The notes under the pieces were generated by a model, which had not been told where the DNA came from, did no database searches, and saw only the letters and a program-made list of their open reading frames with translations. A program made the translations under genes and the position numbers. A stretch of DNA of 64,000 nt from Paramecium octaurelia (Eukaryota; Ciliophora; Oligohymenophorea; Peniculida; Parameciidae), in NCBI GenBank assembly GCA_905182995.1, contig CAJJDP010000008.1, positions 638,506 through 702,505 of the forward strand, in the 5' to 3' direction. Every line of letters starts with the position of its first letter. Position 1 is the first letter of the stretch. Shown here piece by piece: positions 38,327 through 51,300 of the stretch.

Positions 38327-38651
38327 TCATCCAATGATAGTCTAGTATATTATGACTCCATTCTCTCCTATCATGTATAAAATTGGTCTTAAGAGATTTT
38401 AATTTCTGCATATAATTGAATATTAGAACAACATTTCCAATTTATCGATTTCTCTAACCACTTCTTCTTTAATACTTTCACCATCTGAATGCTATAAAGA
38501 TCCTTTTATTCACTTCATCTAAATCTGAGACCCATCACTTTAATTGCACTCCCTTTTCCAATCGCTCTTCATTAGTTAGAATATTCTATTATGAATTCTG
38601 TCTCCCACATACACTTGTGCTCGATGATTAATTATATCAATTTAGATGCAT
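38327..38651 (-). pseudogene. Broken or unresolved small coding stretch
   Basis: Peptides with clear coding character lie here on the minus strand, INHRAQVYVGDRIHNRIF, TNEERLEKGVQLK and WVSDLDEHSDGESIKEEVVR, the last formed by a good 22-nt intron at 38492-38513. They are in two frames and interrupted by two TGA codons, one just after MHLN and one after GVQLK. No simple set of GT...AG introns repairs them. It is either a decayed gene, a gene with sequence errors, or one with introns I failed to place. The rest of 38273-38740 shows nothing. Confidence 0.4.
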
Positions 38652-38740
38652 TAAACTTAATATAAGCTATAGAAAAGAACTTCACTTATTTTACTTATTT
38701 CTTTTAAATTGCTACAAATTATTAATTACTATTTACATTA

Positions 38741-39228
38741 ATGAATTAAGACTTGGATCAGAAGTCAATAGTATAAAAAGATTATCATAATAATAGGATT
38801 AAATTATAGACAAAAAATTAGCTATGATGGAGGCTGAATATGAGATGTTTAAGAAATACGACAATCCAAATTACAAAGGAGCTGAATATCCAATCGATTA
38901 GATTAATAATTAAAGCAATGATAATCAATAAAAAGAAAATGATGATGGTGAAGAAAAAGACTTAGAAAAAGAAAAGGATGAAAACTTGAATTTAGATGAA
39001 GATGATGAATTTTAAGAATATCAAGGCTATGAAAAAATGGAAGAGAATTCTGACAAAGAAGAAGAAGATATCAACTATGATCAAGTAGAACATGTTGACC
39101 CATTTTCTAAACCTTTAGATGTAGATTTAATTAAGAAATGCATGGCTGAAATCCATCTACCTACTCCTGCATGGGCTTAAAATTTATAAGGATGGGAATA
39201 AAGATTGAGTTAAATGAAATAGTTATGA
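38741..39228 (+). CDS. Acidic hypothetical protein
   Basis: A 153-residue protein: exon 1 is 38741-38770, a 26-nt intron follows (38771-38796), then one exon to TGA 39226-39228. The centre is strongly acidic (NDDGEEKDLEKEKDENLNLD), and the C-terminus is conserved-looking: PLDVDLIKKCMAEIHLPTP then AWAQNLQGWEQRL. No domain recognised. It converges with the NEK-like gene, with only 22 bp between the stops. Confidence 0.6.
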
Positions 39229-39250
39229 TAAGTTTTTAGAAATAAAAAAA

Positions 39251-41694
39251 TCAGTAACCAATAGTTGCTAATGTTACTAGCAATGTAGCACATGTTTCAG
39301 CCTTATTTTCATCCAAATCAAGATTATCCAATATAGCCATTTTTATATGCTACTTTCCTAAATCTTCTTGATGAGAACACAATTTCGCTAGTTTATATAA
39401 TTATTCAAAATGCTATCCTAATTTTATTTCTAGTTTATCTCTCAAAATTCTAGAACCACTTTGGTTTCCTCTCTGAGGTTCTGGTTAGGATTTTGAAGTA
39501 TTGGCAATTTAGATTTATTCTGAGTTGCCTTACATCCAAGTATTTACTTGAGTTTTGGGAGGTAAGGTATCAGCATTTTCTCTAAAATCTTCACTTAAAT
39601 CTTCTGAGTATATTCTGGATCCTTCGGAATCATTATCTCCTTATATTGGAGGATCCTCTATTTTTTTAGGTTGTTCTGACTAAATATAATAATATCTATA
39701 TTATTTACAAGCACATTTTTCAATTCATTAATCATCTCTTTCATATCCTCTTCACTGTTTCTTTTTTTAATTATTTATGCTTTTTTTTAGAATGGATCTT
39801 TATATATAATTTTATAGATTTTCTTTTTATTCTTCTCTTCATCAGTTTTGGAAGTCGATGTCTTACTTGGTTGTTTGGTAGGTTTTTTCTAAGTGACATC
39901 AAATACTTAGAGCTAATTTTAAAAGTCAAAAGCAGCAGTATCAACAGTTTGTTTATTATTTTAAATTTATTATTATTCTTCTGAAGTTTAAAAGTCACTA
40001 ATGGTAGTTTTGTCTAGTAATTTCTATTCTGGAGTTTCCGATATTTTTTCCAATTATTATTATTAATATACTTCTTAATGCTATTATTAAGTTGTAATTA
40101 TTTCTTCAGATATCTTCCTCTCTCTCTGTTTCTTAATAAACTATTCCAATAATTTTGGCTAGGCGTGAACTCTATATGTAGGTTTGATAACTTCATCTTC
40201 AGATCTTTATCCTAATTTTATTTTTTAGATCTAATCCAATTTAGATAATCCCTTAATATTTTTAATATGAGGCTTGTCTAATACATTTTAAAAAAACTTA
40301 GGGCTTTCTTATTCGCTAACTTTAGTTCCCTCTTCCAATATCTGATCAGAACCTTAAAAAGAATCAGGACTTTCTCTAGTTACAAATCTAGAGTTCTTTT
40401 ATTTATGTGCAATTCCCAAATCCGGTGTTGATGGTTGAATGCGCTAACTAGGTAACTAATATAATTATTATCGACTCGTTTATTGTCTTGTAATTGGAGG
40501 TCTCTCAGGCTTTGATAGTTTAATTTCTGGCAATTTTCTAAGGTCAGTATTCTTTCTTTATTTTTATTAACAGAAGGGAGGACTTTTGAGGCCTGGTAAT
40601 TATTATTATTATTATTATTATTATTTTTAGTTTTTACTCTTTGGAGTCTATTCCGTTTGATCTACTTTAGGATCTTAATCATCTATTAATGGGATAGTAG
40701 TATCCGTTAATTGAATCTATTGATTATGTAAGATGGTATGATCAAACTCGCTCCTCTTGATGGTTTCAGATAGAAAGTTCTTTATTCTATTTGTAATGAT
40801 TGGCATTTTTAATATCTAATGGACATCTGGTCTTTTCTCAGGATTCACTGTTAGAAGCTAATTCACAAGGCTACCTTTGATTAATAATGAGTGTAGATAT
40901 ACGTTCTCAATTATGCTGAATAGTTGTTTGAAATAGCTTAATACTACCCACGAACTATTTTCAATGCTAGTGATGCCAGCGAGTCCGCATTGAATGGGGG
41001 AGTTTTAGCACACATCTAAGATATAACTCTCATGAATACTTCGTATAATATCACTCCCAATGACCAAACATCACCTTTAAAACTATAAGGTTTGTTTTCT
41101 AGCAATTCTGGAGCCAAATAATATGGTGTACCAACCATTGTATGTGCTTTGTCACGAGTGTTATCTAGCAATCTTGCAATTCCGAAATCTCCCAATCTAA
41201 TTCTCATATCCTTAGTAAGGAACATATTTTATGTTTTAATATCTCTGTGAATGACTTTGCGATCATGACAATGTTTGATTGCTAAACACATTTAAGTAAA
41301 CCAATCTAAAATTCTGGATTCTGGGATAGATCCTTCATAATTTTTAATCAATTGTGCCAGATCACCTCCTATTATGAATCAATTAATTATTATTTATACC
41401 CTCGGCATAATCCATTACAATACATAATTTCCCTTTGACAGTTTTGTAAACCTCTCTAAAGTTGATGATGTTGGGATGCTTTAGTTGAGCCATGATTCTA
41501 AACTCTTAATAGGTTTCCTAATCGTTTTAAATTCTCTTTACTTTTTTTTCTTCCTCACTTAAATATCTCATATCCATCTGCTTAATTACGCAAAGAGAAT
41601 GATCCTTCAACGACTCACACAAGTAGGCCTTCCCAAACGATCCTTATCCCAGCAATCGAATTCTCTTGTAAACATCTGATTCTTTAGGTCTCAT
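39251..41694 (-). CDS. NEK-like (NIMA-related) Ser/Thr protein kinase with long Gln-rich tail
   Basis: A 775-residue protein; introns 41369-41399, 41016-41039, 40916-40947 and 39680-39708 (31, 24, 32 and 29 nt) give an exact frame. The kinase domain is N-terminal: [20 protein letters not shown] with the ATP-binding Lys, [49 protein letters not shown] and [25 protein letters not shown] and GTPYYLAPE are typical of NEK kinases, which control cilia and mitosis and are strongly expanded in ciliates. The tail of about 500 residues is low-complexity, with a poly-Gln run encoded by tandem TAA near 40600. It ends [18 protein letters not shown], a short hydrophobic end. Confidence 0.88.
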
Positions 41695-41820
41695 TTAATA
41701 AATTAACTTAATATTTTATCGATAAGTTACACGAAAATAATATGTAGCGAACAAAAAGCACATATAAAACTATTCGATTGCTATATTATTACAAAATTAT
41801 TAATACAATCATTATTTTTT

Positions 41821-42522
41821 ATGTCTGGCTCTATTACAAAATTTGATTCGATCATAAGATAAGAGTCTATAGAGAGTTTGTTTAGTAACTATTCAGGCCA
41901 CCAAAATGAAGAATAGGAATAAAAAATCACTGAATAACTAACTTCTTAACCTATTTATGTTAACAATTAATTTGTAAGGGATTGGATCGCGTTCACAAAT
42001 GATTTACTGAAAAAATAACAGGAAACACAGACAGAATTATCAAACTTACAGAAATTGTATATCTAGGCTGAGTGTAGGCTAAAGGTAATAATATATTTAA
42101 TAATCAAGAGGTATGGAATAGTGGGTTCTGGAACAACAGGCGCATTGATAACACATCCACAAAGTGAAGATTTCAACAGATTTGTAATCAAGAAGAAACT
42201 CACCATCATATAGGAGTAACTCAAATAGAAAAAAGATTAGATTCCTAATTTGACATCCTAAAATATCGATTCAGCTAAAATTGAGAGTTAAGACATCTTA
42301 AGATAAACTCAAGAATTACTTTAATAGTTGGAATAATATAATGCAGAATTGTTAATTCGATCAGAAAATAATGCACCCAGTTTTCAATTACTATCAACCG
42401 GCTCCGTGAACATTTCAGATGAATAAACTTGGAGAATGAATTAGCAACCCCTATAAACTTAAAGAGAGAACACGAACCCAGAAAATTTTGAATCATATCA
42501 TGATGCTAATATTCAATCATGA
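41821..42522 (+). CDS. Hypothetical coiled-coil protein
   Basis: An open ciliate-code frame of 233 residues from ATG 41821 to TGA 42520-42522. An in-phase 24-nt GTAATA...AAG segment (42086-42109) may be an intron, giving 225 residues. Predicted helices: KQQETQTELSNLQKLYIQ and QELLQQLEQYNAELLIRSEN. The ends are Ser/Gln/Asn-rich. It is divergent from the NEK-like gene (126 bp between starts) and convergent with Sec24. No family recognised. Confidence 0.6.
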
Positions 42523-42554
42523 ATTTAATTATCAATCTAATATATAAAATTATC

Positions 42555-45275
42555 TCACACACCTCCTTTACTTTAGATAGCTCCATGCAATTCACAAAGA
42601 TAATCAGCATATGATTTTTCAAGTTGTTATTCATCCTCAACCAATTTCGATTGTACTAAAGAAGCCTATGGAGAACTACCCATATATTATATTACAATAC
42701 TTCTAGCGAACAACTCTTACAGGAACATAAGTACCACCTCTGATCTGCTGTAATGATTCGATGATATTTTAGACTTTGGTGCTGTAATCAGTCTCAACTT
42801 TTGTAAATAATTCTATCGAGCTTAGTTCTGCAAAAGAATTCACTCCAAATAGCTAATTTTAAATGATTAAATTACATTCTATAATAATTATTAATCTGCA
42901 TTCTATCCTACATAAATATATATAAATTAGCTTGTATCTAAGAGGTAAATTCCATCCGATTTAATTTTATCAATTGTGGTGGCAACATTGTGTGGCAAGA
43001 CTGTCTTTTCCTCGTCAGTCATGGTACCCACATAATATTTATCAGCCACGAGTTAATTATTAATATCATGAATTGGGAATAGCTTTGGATAAAAGAAATT
43101 GTTCAGAAAATGCATTGATTGAGTCAGAACTAAATGAATTTCAAAGATTCTATTATCAATTCTCACATTCCCGTATTTAAGTAAATCACGCTTTGATAGA
43201 GTTTATAAATAAAGAGGTAAGATTTTTATGGCTTCTGGTAAAATCAACTAGCCTGCAGGACTATTACTCGAGCACTAAATTAAATATACATAATACATAT
43301 TTTCGATATGCATGTAAGATATTTACAACTGACTCAAATAGACTTTGTCTAATTTATTTAATTTATTGAACCATTATGTTTGGTAGATTCTTCCTGCTAA
43401 GTAAGGTAGCAATGCAATCGACATCTCCAGTTTTGAAAATGTTGTGCCATGCATTGTTTCCACTGTTCTTATTAACAACTTATAATTGTAAATTGAACAC
43501 TCTGATCACTCTCTAACCTTATTAATTAGTAAACAATAATGCATATTAAATATAGGCTTCAGGATCCAATATCTTTTCCTCTTACTTCAACATTATAGCA
43601 ATTGATTGATCTGAATTTAGACTGGACAATTCCAAGTCTCTTACAGATATTTTCCCACCTCCAGTGTAATAATCAAACAATATAATTCCAGGAGAAGTTC
43701 TGACAGTCATGATGAGATCATAAGCATAAGACCTTGTAAGATTCCTATACAATGCGTAATGCAATTCTGTTCCATTAATTTATTAGTTATAATGAGGGTA
43801 AAAATAAATGCTGCCTCCAGTTAGATTTGAAACTGGAGAAACAGTAGCTAATTCAAAATTTTCATCGTTTGCTATAAATAAATCAACTGAGATGTGGTTC
43901 TTAAGACATGTTTGTCCTAATTTGACATAAGCTTGATCGTTAGGTTGATAAAACAACTTCTCTTAATCAGTACCAAATAATTTAGTATCAGTTGGCTTTT
44001 ATGGTAGTTTGCCTATACCATATCTTGGTGCTGAACATCCAAAATACAATATACGTCCGCTTCTGGGTTACATCAATTAGACTGCATTTGATAACACTGT
44101 TCCAACAGAAACAAGTTGATTTGCCTATTGAGTTATAGTTTCCCCAAACTTACTGAGTTTCTCTAACATATAATCTATTTTATCTCTGTCATTCTCTATG
44201 TTTAAGAATAGCTTCTCTGGTGGAAGTGGCACATTAGCTTCATCAATTTCACTAACAACTATTATTTAAGGTTCTCCTGTTAAGGTTTGTGGAATGTTAT
44301 AAAATTAAATTTTTGAATCAAACGTTATGAATGCAATGTCTGTTTTATCTGGATAAGGAATTGTGTCCAATATTGATTGAAGAGAGGAAATCACTTAAGA
44401 GTACAAACCCTTTGCCACTGATATTTGTGTCAACTCTATACAGAACAATATCAAAGTGTTCTGTATTTCCTTTTTTATATAACTAGTAGGAGCTATTATC
44501 TCATAACAACCTTTATGTAATTCATCTCTTTAGAATTTATCACCTCTTTAGTTTCCCTAACCCAACACACAATAATAATCAGGTGGCACCTAATTCTTCA
44601 TTTTACAAATGTTGCACACATAGATATTACCTCCTTAACCAAATTAAAAGTAAGGACTAACATATGCCTTACATCTCTAGCAACGCAATGGTTCATTTGT
44701 AAATTCTACTTAAGGCAATTCTGATTCAAAAAGAGATGGTTCCATTAGTGGCTAAACAACAATACCAAAAGGAATCTCTGTTTACTGTAGAATAGATGGC
44801 TCATTTCCTATTGCGTATACTGAACTTCTCATATATCTAGGTCCACAATTTCCTTCATCAAGAGTCTAATAAAATTAATGCACAGAAGGAGGGTGATATA
44901 AAGGGGCAGGAGCTGTTGAGAACCTCTTATAAATATTAAGAATTACTATTAATACAGAATAGATTCTTCTGACTTTACATATGGTCTAGGAATCTAATCA
45001 ACATCAATTTTTGATGGTTTTCGCTGCTACTCTACCTATTATTGAGGAAATAGTTATTAAGGTTGATATGGTTGTTATTGTTGGTATTATTATTGACCTA
45101 CATGTTATTATTATGCATTGTATTATTATTAATGATTATCATGTTATGGCTATTAGTATGCATTCGCTTATCTTTATTGCACAGGAGGTTATTATATAGG
45201 CTATTCAGGTTCTCGATTGATTGGCTATTACTATTGAGTTCTTCTTAAATGAGGTGGCAATCTACGTTCTTCCAT
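42555..45275 (-). CDS. Sec24-family COPII coat subunit
   Basis: An 875-residue protein; introns 44924-44946, 43275-43296, 42853-42875 and 42676-42700 give an exact frame. Sec24 selects cargo and, with Sec23, forms the inner COPII coat at ER exit sites. In order: a Gln/Pro/Tyr-rich N-terminus; CQRCKAYVSPYF and YVCNICKMKNQVP, the four-Cys zinc finger; a trunk with TDIAFITFDSKIQFYN and SGRILYFGCSAPRYG; beta-barrel and helical parts; a gelsolin-like region (CSSNSPAGQLILPEAIKILP); and a C-terminus with KLVEDEQQLEKSYADYLCEL. Length and order are those of Sec24 rather than Sec23. The N-terminal repeat tract (about 45010-45240) is read on the plus strand as spurious Ile/Leu-rich frames. Confidence 0.93.
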
Positions 45276-45332
45276 TATTGAACACGTAAAATTATTAATT
45301 AAATTTAATTATTTTATAAGTTATTTATAAGC

Positions 45333-48300
45333 TCATTCTTTGAATTCTTCTGATTTCTACTTTGAAACTTTAGCAGAATTAATAGCTAAAATAACTACAA
45401 CATTTATACATAATGTCTTTTAGCCTTACTTATCATAGTCTCGATGTTATTTTGGATCGTAGGGCCATTTCTCTATTAGTTCCAATGGATTTTCTAGGTA
45501 ACTTCCTTATCCAAAATTGACTTTCAATCCATAAATTTTACCCTAAATCATAAATTCTATATAATACCCAAAATGAAGGGTGACCGATGTCATTGATGAT
45601 ATGTAAATAGAATTCATTAGGTATGATATGTTGTACCGAAAGCTCTTTTTCTTGAGGTCCTTCAGGCAATAAAATATAGGCTCTTGCATGACCTTTTTCA
45701 TATCCAAAGTAAACAAATGTCCATTAGTTTTTTATTAATTCAAATGAATGGGAAACTGGTTCAAATGAAGGATCCTTTATAGTGTATGTACTGGCCAACA
45801 ATTCATCAGTTTTTGTAAAAACAGCAAGTGTGCGATCTCCTATGAATTTCTCATCTCCCGCTATATCTTGACTATTGGTAGTTAATCTCACTAATCCTCT
45901 AAAATCATTTTCCATTTCAGGCAATAAAACAGCTGTTTGATACCAAAAACCAAAGCTATATGAATGAACCTAAGACCTATCTGCAAATTCGTAATTGAGT
46001 TTATCCTTTTTAGTATCCATATCCTCCCAATTGGTTGTATCCATCATAGAAACAGGCCATATGAAATCATCAGCTTGTAGTGGAAAGACAGGTAGTGAGC
46101 GATGTAATTTATGTATCATCTCAACCACTTTTTGTGAGTCATTGATGAAGCTACCAGAACCTAAGAAAATCCTGGGATCGAAATACCAGCCATGAAATGC
46201 CTTGTAACCAAACTCACTTGCTCCCAATACGAAATGTGCATATCCAGTCAACACCTAGTGAGTAACATCTAAAGTTAGATGAGCTGCCTTCTGTTGTTCT
46301 TTAAACAATACCATTCCATAGAACTATTTATTTTTATAGGCAGCATAAACATAAGTCCATTCTCCTTCAATATTTTCATATGGCAATTAACCATCAACGG
46401 CATTTGCTGGTTTGGATGCATCATAAGTACTGAACTCATAATTTCCATATGTGAGGAATGCTGATAAAACTCTATTTCCTAATTCACTCTTATCTTAGTA
46501 TTATCTTTTATTTGAGAACCTAAAAATTGTATGCACATCTGATCTATCAATTAAAGTAGTAGGGAATGCAATCAGCCACCTTGTCCAAACACCTACGGCA
46601 TATTCATCAACAGATTCTGTCTCTTCTGTAAAGGTTACTTCCAGTTTTTCAGGAGTTTGGATTATGCGATTCTCTTTTTCAAACCACAGATGTTTTTGAT
46701 TGATCTAAATGTGTCTAAAGTTAGGTAAATTGTCTTAATATCCTTTCTTCAAAACATCAACAAATGCCCCTTATCCATATTGAGCAACCCATTTTTAAAG
46801 ATCACCTTAGAATTTTCTGGAATGTGGATCCCTTCCAACATAAATACCAATAAAATGAGGCACAAAATGCTAGACTCCATTGAAAATGACTGGTTTGTCT
46901 TCTGCAAATAGGTGCAACAATGTGTGAATCTGACCTGCATCTTCATTATAAGCCATATAAATATACGACCATGCCTTTTTTGATTCAATAAGTTCAACCT
47001 TTTCCTCCAGGAATTTAGCCTCATTCCAATCTTTTAGTCCTTTAAGAGTGTAGGTACTCAATTTAATTGTATCACCTGCGCATATCTAAGCATGCAATGC
47101 TCTATCTCCTTATAATTTACGATCATTCAAATGCTCTTTATCATTATTAGTGATTCTAAACAATAATTAACAATTAGAATTAATCTCTCCTTCTTTTTTT
47201 ACTTAAGTCTCTGAGATCTTAAACCAACCAGATATAGCATATTCACCTACTCCACTCCAAGTGTCTCCAGTGCTTTCACTACCATCATTGTTGTCCCCTT
47301 CTCCAATCAACTATTATTAACCATGTTTCTGCTTGTGAATGTATTCAACTGTCAATTCTTAAGGTAAGGCAAAACTAGAGTCTATTGATTTCAATAATTC
47401 ATCCCCATCATTTATAAATGATCCGACTCCAAAATGAGCAGCTACTTACGTCAATAATCCTTAGAATGGAGATATGTCATTTTCTCCTCCCAAAATCAAA
47501 TTTACATAATCACCGAGAGGTTTATGCAACAATTTCTCATTTGTAGCATATTTAATCTCCTCTCCATTGAACACAAAATAATTTGCTTACTACAATTACC
47601 TCTTATAACCAACATAAATGTAGTGCCATTAACCTTCTAAGTGTGAATAGGGTATAGTGCTGATTTCATTCGGAGCATCATCATTTAAATCATAAGTACC
47701 AAATAGATAATTATCCAATATAACATAAGCACTCAAAACCCTGTCTCCAATTGCTATTCTACCACTATCTCTTTCATCATTATATGTGAGTCTGAAAATT
47801 TGCATTTCTGTTGGTGTATGCCACTACCTCTCTGGCCAAGCTTATAAATATCTAGCCCATAAACCAACCGAATATTCTTAAACGCTCTCTATTTATCTGT
47901 CTGGTTCAGCAAATGTAATCTTCTATCCCAATTTCTCAGGATCACTTGATACCAATGTTATTGTATCCTCCGCTTCCCAATCAAATTTGTTATCAGAGCT
48001 AAATAATTTTGATGCCGCCAAATAAACTTAAAGAGTATGAAAATTGTCTTCTCTATAACTGCCATCACCTATATTTAAAATAACTTAGGCTAGTCTACTA
48101 TCAAAGGGTTTGATCAAAGCATCCTTTGTTAAAAATAACCAATAGTTTGATGAAACTGCGTGCAAAGCAACCTCTAATCCTTTATGTTCATCTTCATCAG
48201 CCTATAAATAATAACTGACTTTCTAATGATGCTTTGAATATCCAAAGTAGACAAAAGTCCATACTTCCAATTACTATGATGGAATCTAAACTTCATATGA

Positions 48301-51300
48301 ATTTGATAAAGAAAATGGATTTAAACTGTAAGTACCGAACTCTATGCCATCTGTATGAAACAGAGCCAAAGTCCTATCTCCTATTTTTTATGCATCTGCT
48401 AAGCTGTCAGGATTTGTGGATGTGAATCTATATATCAATTATTGTGTTTTGACTGACTATTTGAACCATCTAAACCACAATTAGATGCTGTACTCTCTAG
48501 CCTCTTCATTTATATGGGTGATATGGTGTTCTTCTTCTATTGTAGCCACATCATGCTTTCCTATTAAAACATCATAATTCTTAGTTGGTGATAGAGTATC
48601 TGGAATAGTGTCCTTATTTTTTATCCTTTGTAACAAACCTAATTTTGAGTCAACATAAGATCCTGGTCCCAAATTGAAACGAATTGTTGTGATCTGACCG
48701 TTGAATGTTGAATAATATTTTCCTGCATTACCAATAATTAATTACAAATAATCATTCAATAATGAATGCATAACATCCATCTAAATTCCTGAAGTAATTT
48801 GTTTAAAATTGGAGAATGCCATTGCATGTCCTTGTGTTTATGAGATACGTTTATAACTGAAATAGAGATAGGTCCATTCACTTTCGGATTCGATTTCATA
48901 GGGAATATCTCCAGCAACATTATTTGATTTTGTAATGACATCATATGTTGCAAAATGATATGAGGACTTTCCTAATAATATTAAAAGCACTCTGTCTCCT
49001 GGGGCATCAAAGTCTTTGTACTCTCTATTAGTTGTTAATCTGCTCAATCCCATTAATTGTGGTCTGCTGTATATTGTGTTTTTATTTGAGAAGTATTAAA
49101 ATTTAACCCAATAACCATAACCATATTCACTAACACCATGTAAATGTAACTTATCACTTTGTTCAAATTCAATTTTTAAGGGAACTTCTTTATTTTGAGA
49201 TGAACACTCTAAAATAGTCTCTTCGTTATGGGCTTCTTAACCAGCCTATTATAATTTGATATGATCAGTTCCACTAATGAATCCGAAATGAACTTTGATG
49301 TTTTCATTTTCATCAAAGCCACCTTCCCTAAAAGCACCATCTCCAACATTAATCACCCATGTCTTAATTTAACCTATAAACTAAGAAAATTATTATTTCT
49401 CTTAAATTAATACTGAAAACACAGCCAAGTAAAAATGATTGACTTCTTCTTATCTGAATTCACTTTCTGTAAATGTGTACTTCAAATATCCATACGTTTT
49501 TCTTAATTATTGAGAGAATCCATAATAAATATAAGTCCATTGATCTGCATATTCACCATATTATTCATCATGACTAGCCAATTTATACTCTTCTTCATTT
49601 TGATCGTAAGTAATGAAAGTAAAGGCTTGGTCTCCCCTAGTAATTTGCAAAGTTTCCTCATTTTTGCCATCTAAATCATCTAATCTCTTTTAAGCCATAG
49701 TAATAAGATGAGCAATTTTTCCAGTTTTTAAAGGCCCACTCCATTTAACCCATCCTGATAATGCATATTCTTCAGCTCCTTGATACTTTTCGAATTAGAA
49801 TTAGATTGGTTCTTCTTCAATTTATTGAGGAGCACCAACTAATTGCAATGTTTGTCTAGAAATAGGATGGATATACGCACTTTCTGGAAGAGAATTTTGA
49901 GTATATAATTTCAAAATATCAGTTGTTGAAATAAACGACCCTGGTCCAAAGGAGAAAGTAATCCTAGCCATTTCACCATTGAATAATGGAGCAGCTGTTT
50001 TGCCAATAACGAATTCTACATATTCAAGTAAAAAATCATGATATGTATCAAAACTGATTTCTTCTACTTCCCCATCAACTCCATATTGAACATACCCCTT
50101 GGCTAATCCTTTATCTGCATGTCTCTTGTATCCAAAATAAACATAATGCCACCGACCTTCCAATACTGTAAACGGAAGTTCATCTTTCTATTCTAAGGTT
50201 TTAAATTCATAAGAATTAGTCGTTAGTGCTATAGATAAAGTTGTATCCTTTGGTGTAGTTGGCCTGTTAGCATTTAATCTCACAAGTTTTCCATTGATTG
50301 AATCAATCACATACCCTTAAGTTCCCAATCTGGCTATATTGTGGATTGGAGCTCTTTTATTCAAATATTTAGGTAGTGTGCTTAACCATCTTGTCCACAT
50401 TCCAAATGCATATTCACTTTGCCCATTAATCTTCATACCTTCATCATTGTGAATTATAATCTTATCAACAACATTTTCGGCAGAATCATATTGAACATAC
50501 CTCGCAGAAGTTATGTCTCCACCAACATATGTCACAGGCTTACCCACTTAATAAACTGCCATAACTCCATCTCCATAGTTAAATGTCATTCCAAAGTCTA
50601 GTCCTTCTCTGTATGCTCCAGTTCCCAAATATATACCAACATATCCAATCTTACCATTAAATGGAGATATCACGTCATCGCCACCAAGGGTTACCATTAA
50701 ATTGTTTACTAATTTATGTTAGATCCCTTCAAATTGAATTTCTCCTACTTGTCCTGGTTTGATAAGAGCACCATAAGCTCTACCACCATCATTATCATAA
50801 CCAAAGTATACGTAAGTCCAAATAAACTCTTAACTTTCTACTGTCTTTGATAAATATGATTATCCTTTTGCTTTATTCCCTTTAATTGTGTAAGTGTTAA
50901 AATAAATTGCACTTTTTGCTCCTCCTCCAAAAGTATGATGCAATTCTAATGCTCTATCTCCTAAAACTCCTTTTCCTGGAGTCTTATTTTTATTTGATCT
51001 TAAATTAACAATTTAAAATGTATTAGGTTCATCTACTCTTAGATCATCGATCCATCTAAACCATAGTCCGATAGCATATTCTTCAATAATTAATTATGAT
51101 TCTTGTGGATCAAAATGGAATGACTCACCCTTCTCATTTCCATTGAAAGACTTTGGTTTCGTCAATATATTCTCATCAATAACTGCAGGAACATTCTAAG
51201 GGGGATTACTCAATGTTTTGAGCACTTCATCTAAAGCATCATCACCATCAATAAATGCTGGAGCATCGATATCATAAAATATATTAGCAAATTAACCATT

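Noticed and set aside
45011-45248. Ile/Leu-rich plus-strand frames that look like membrane proteins
   Set aside because: Antisense shadow of the Gln/Asn/Tyr-rich N-terminus of Sec24.
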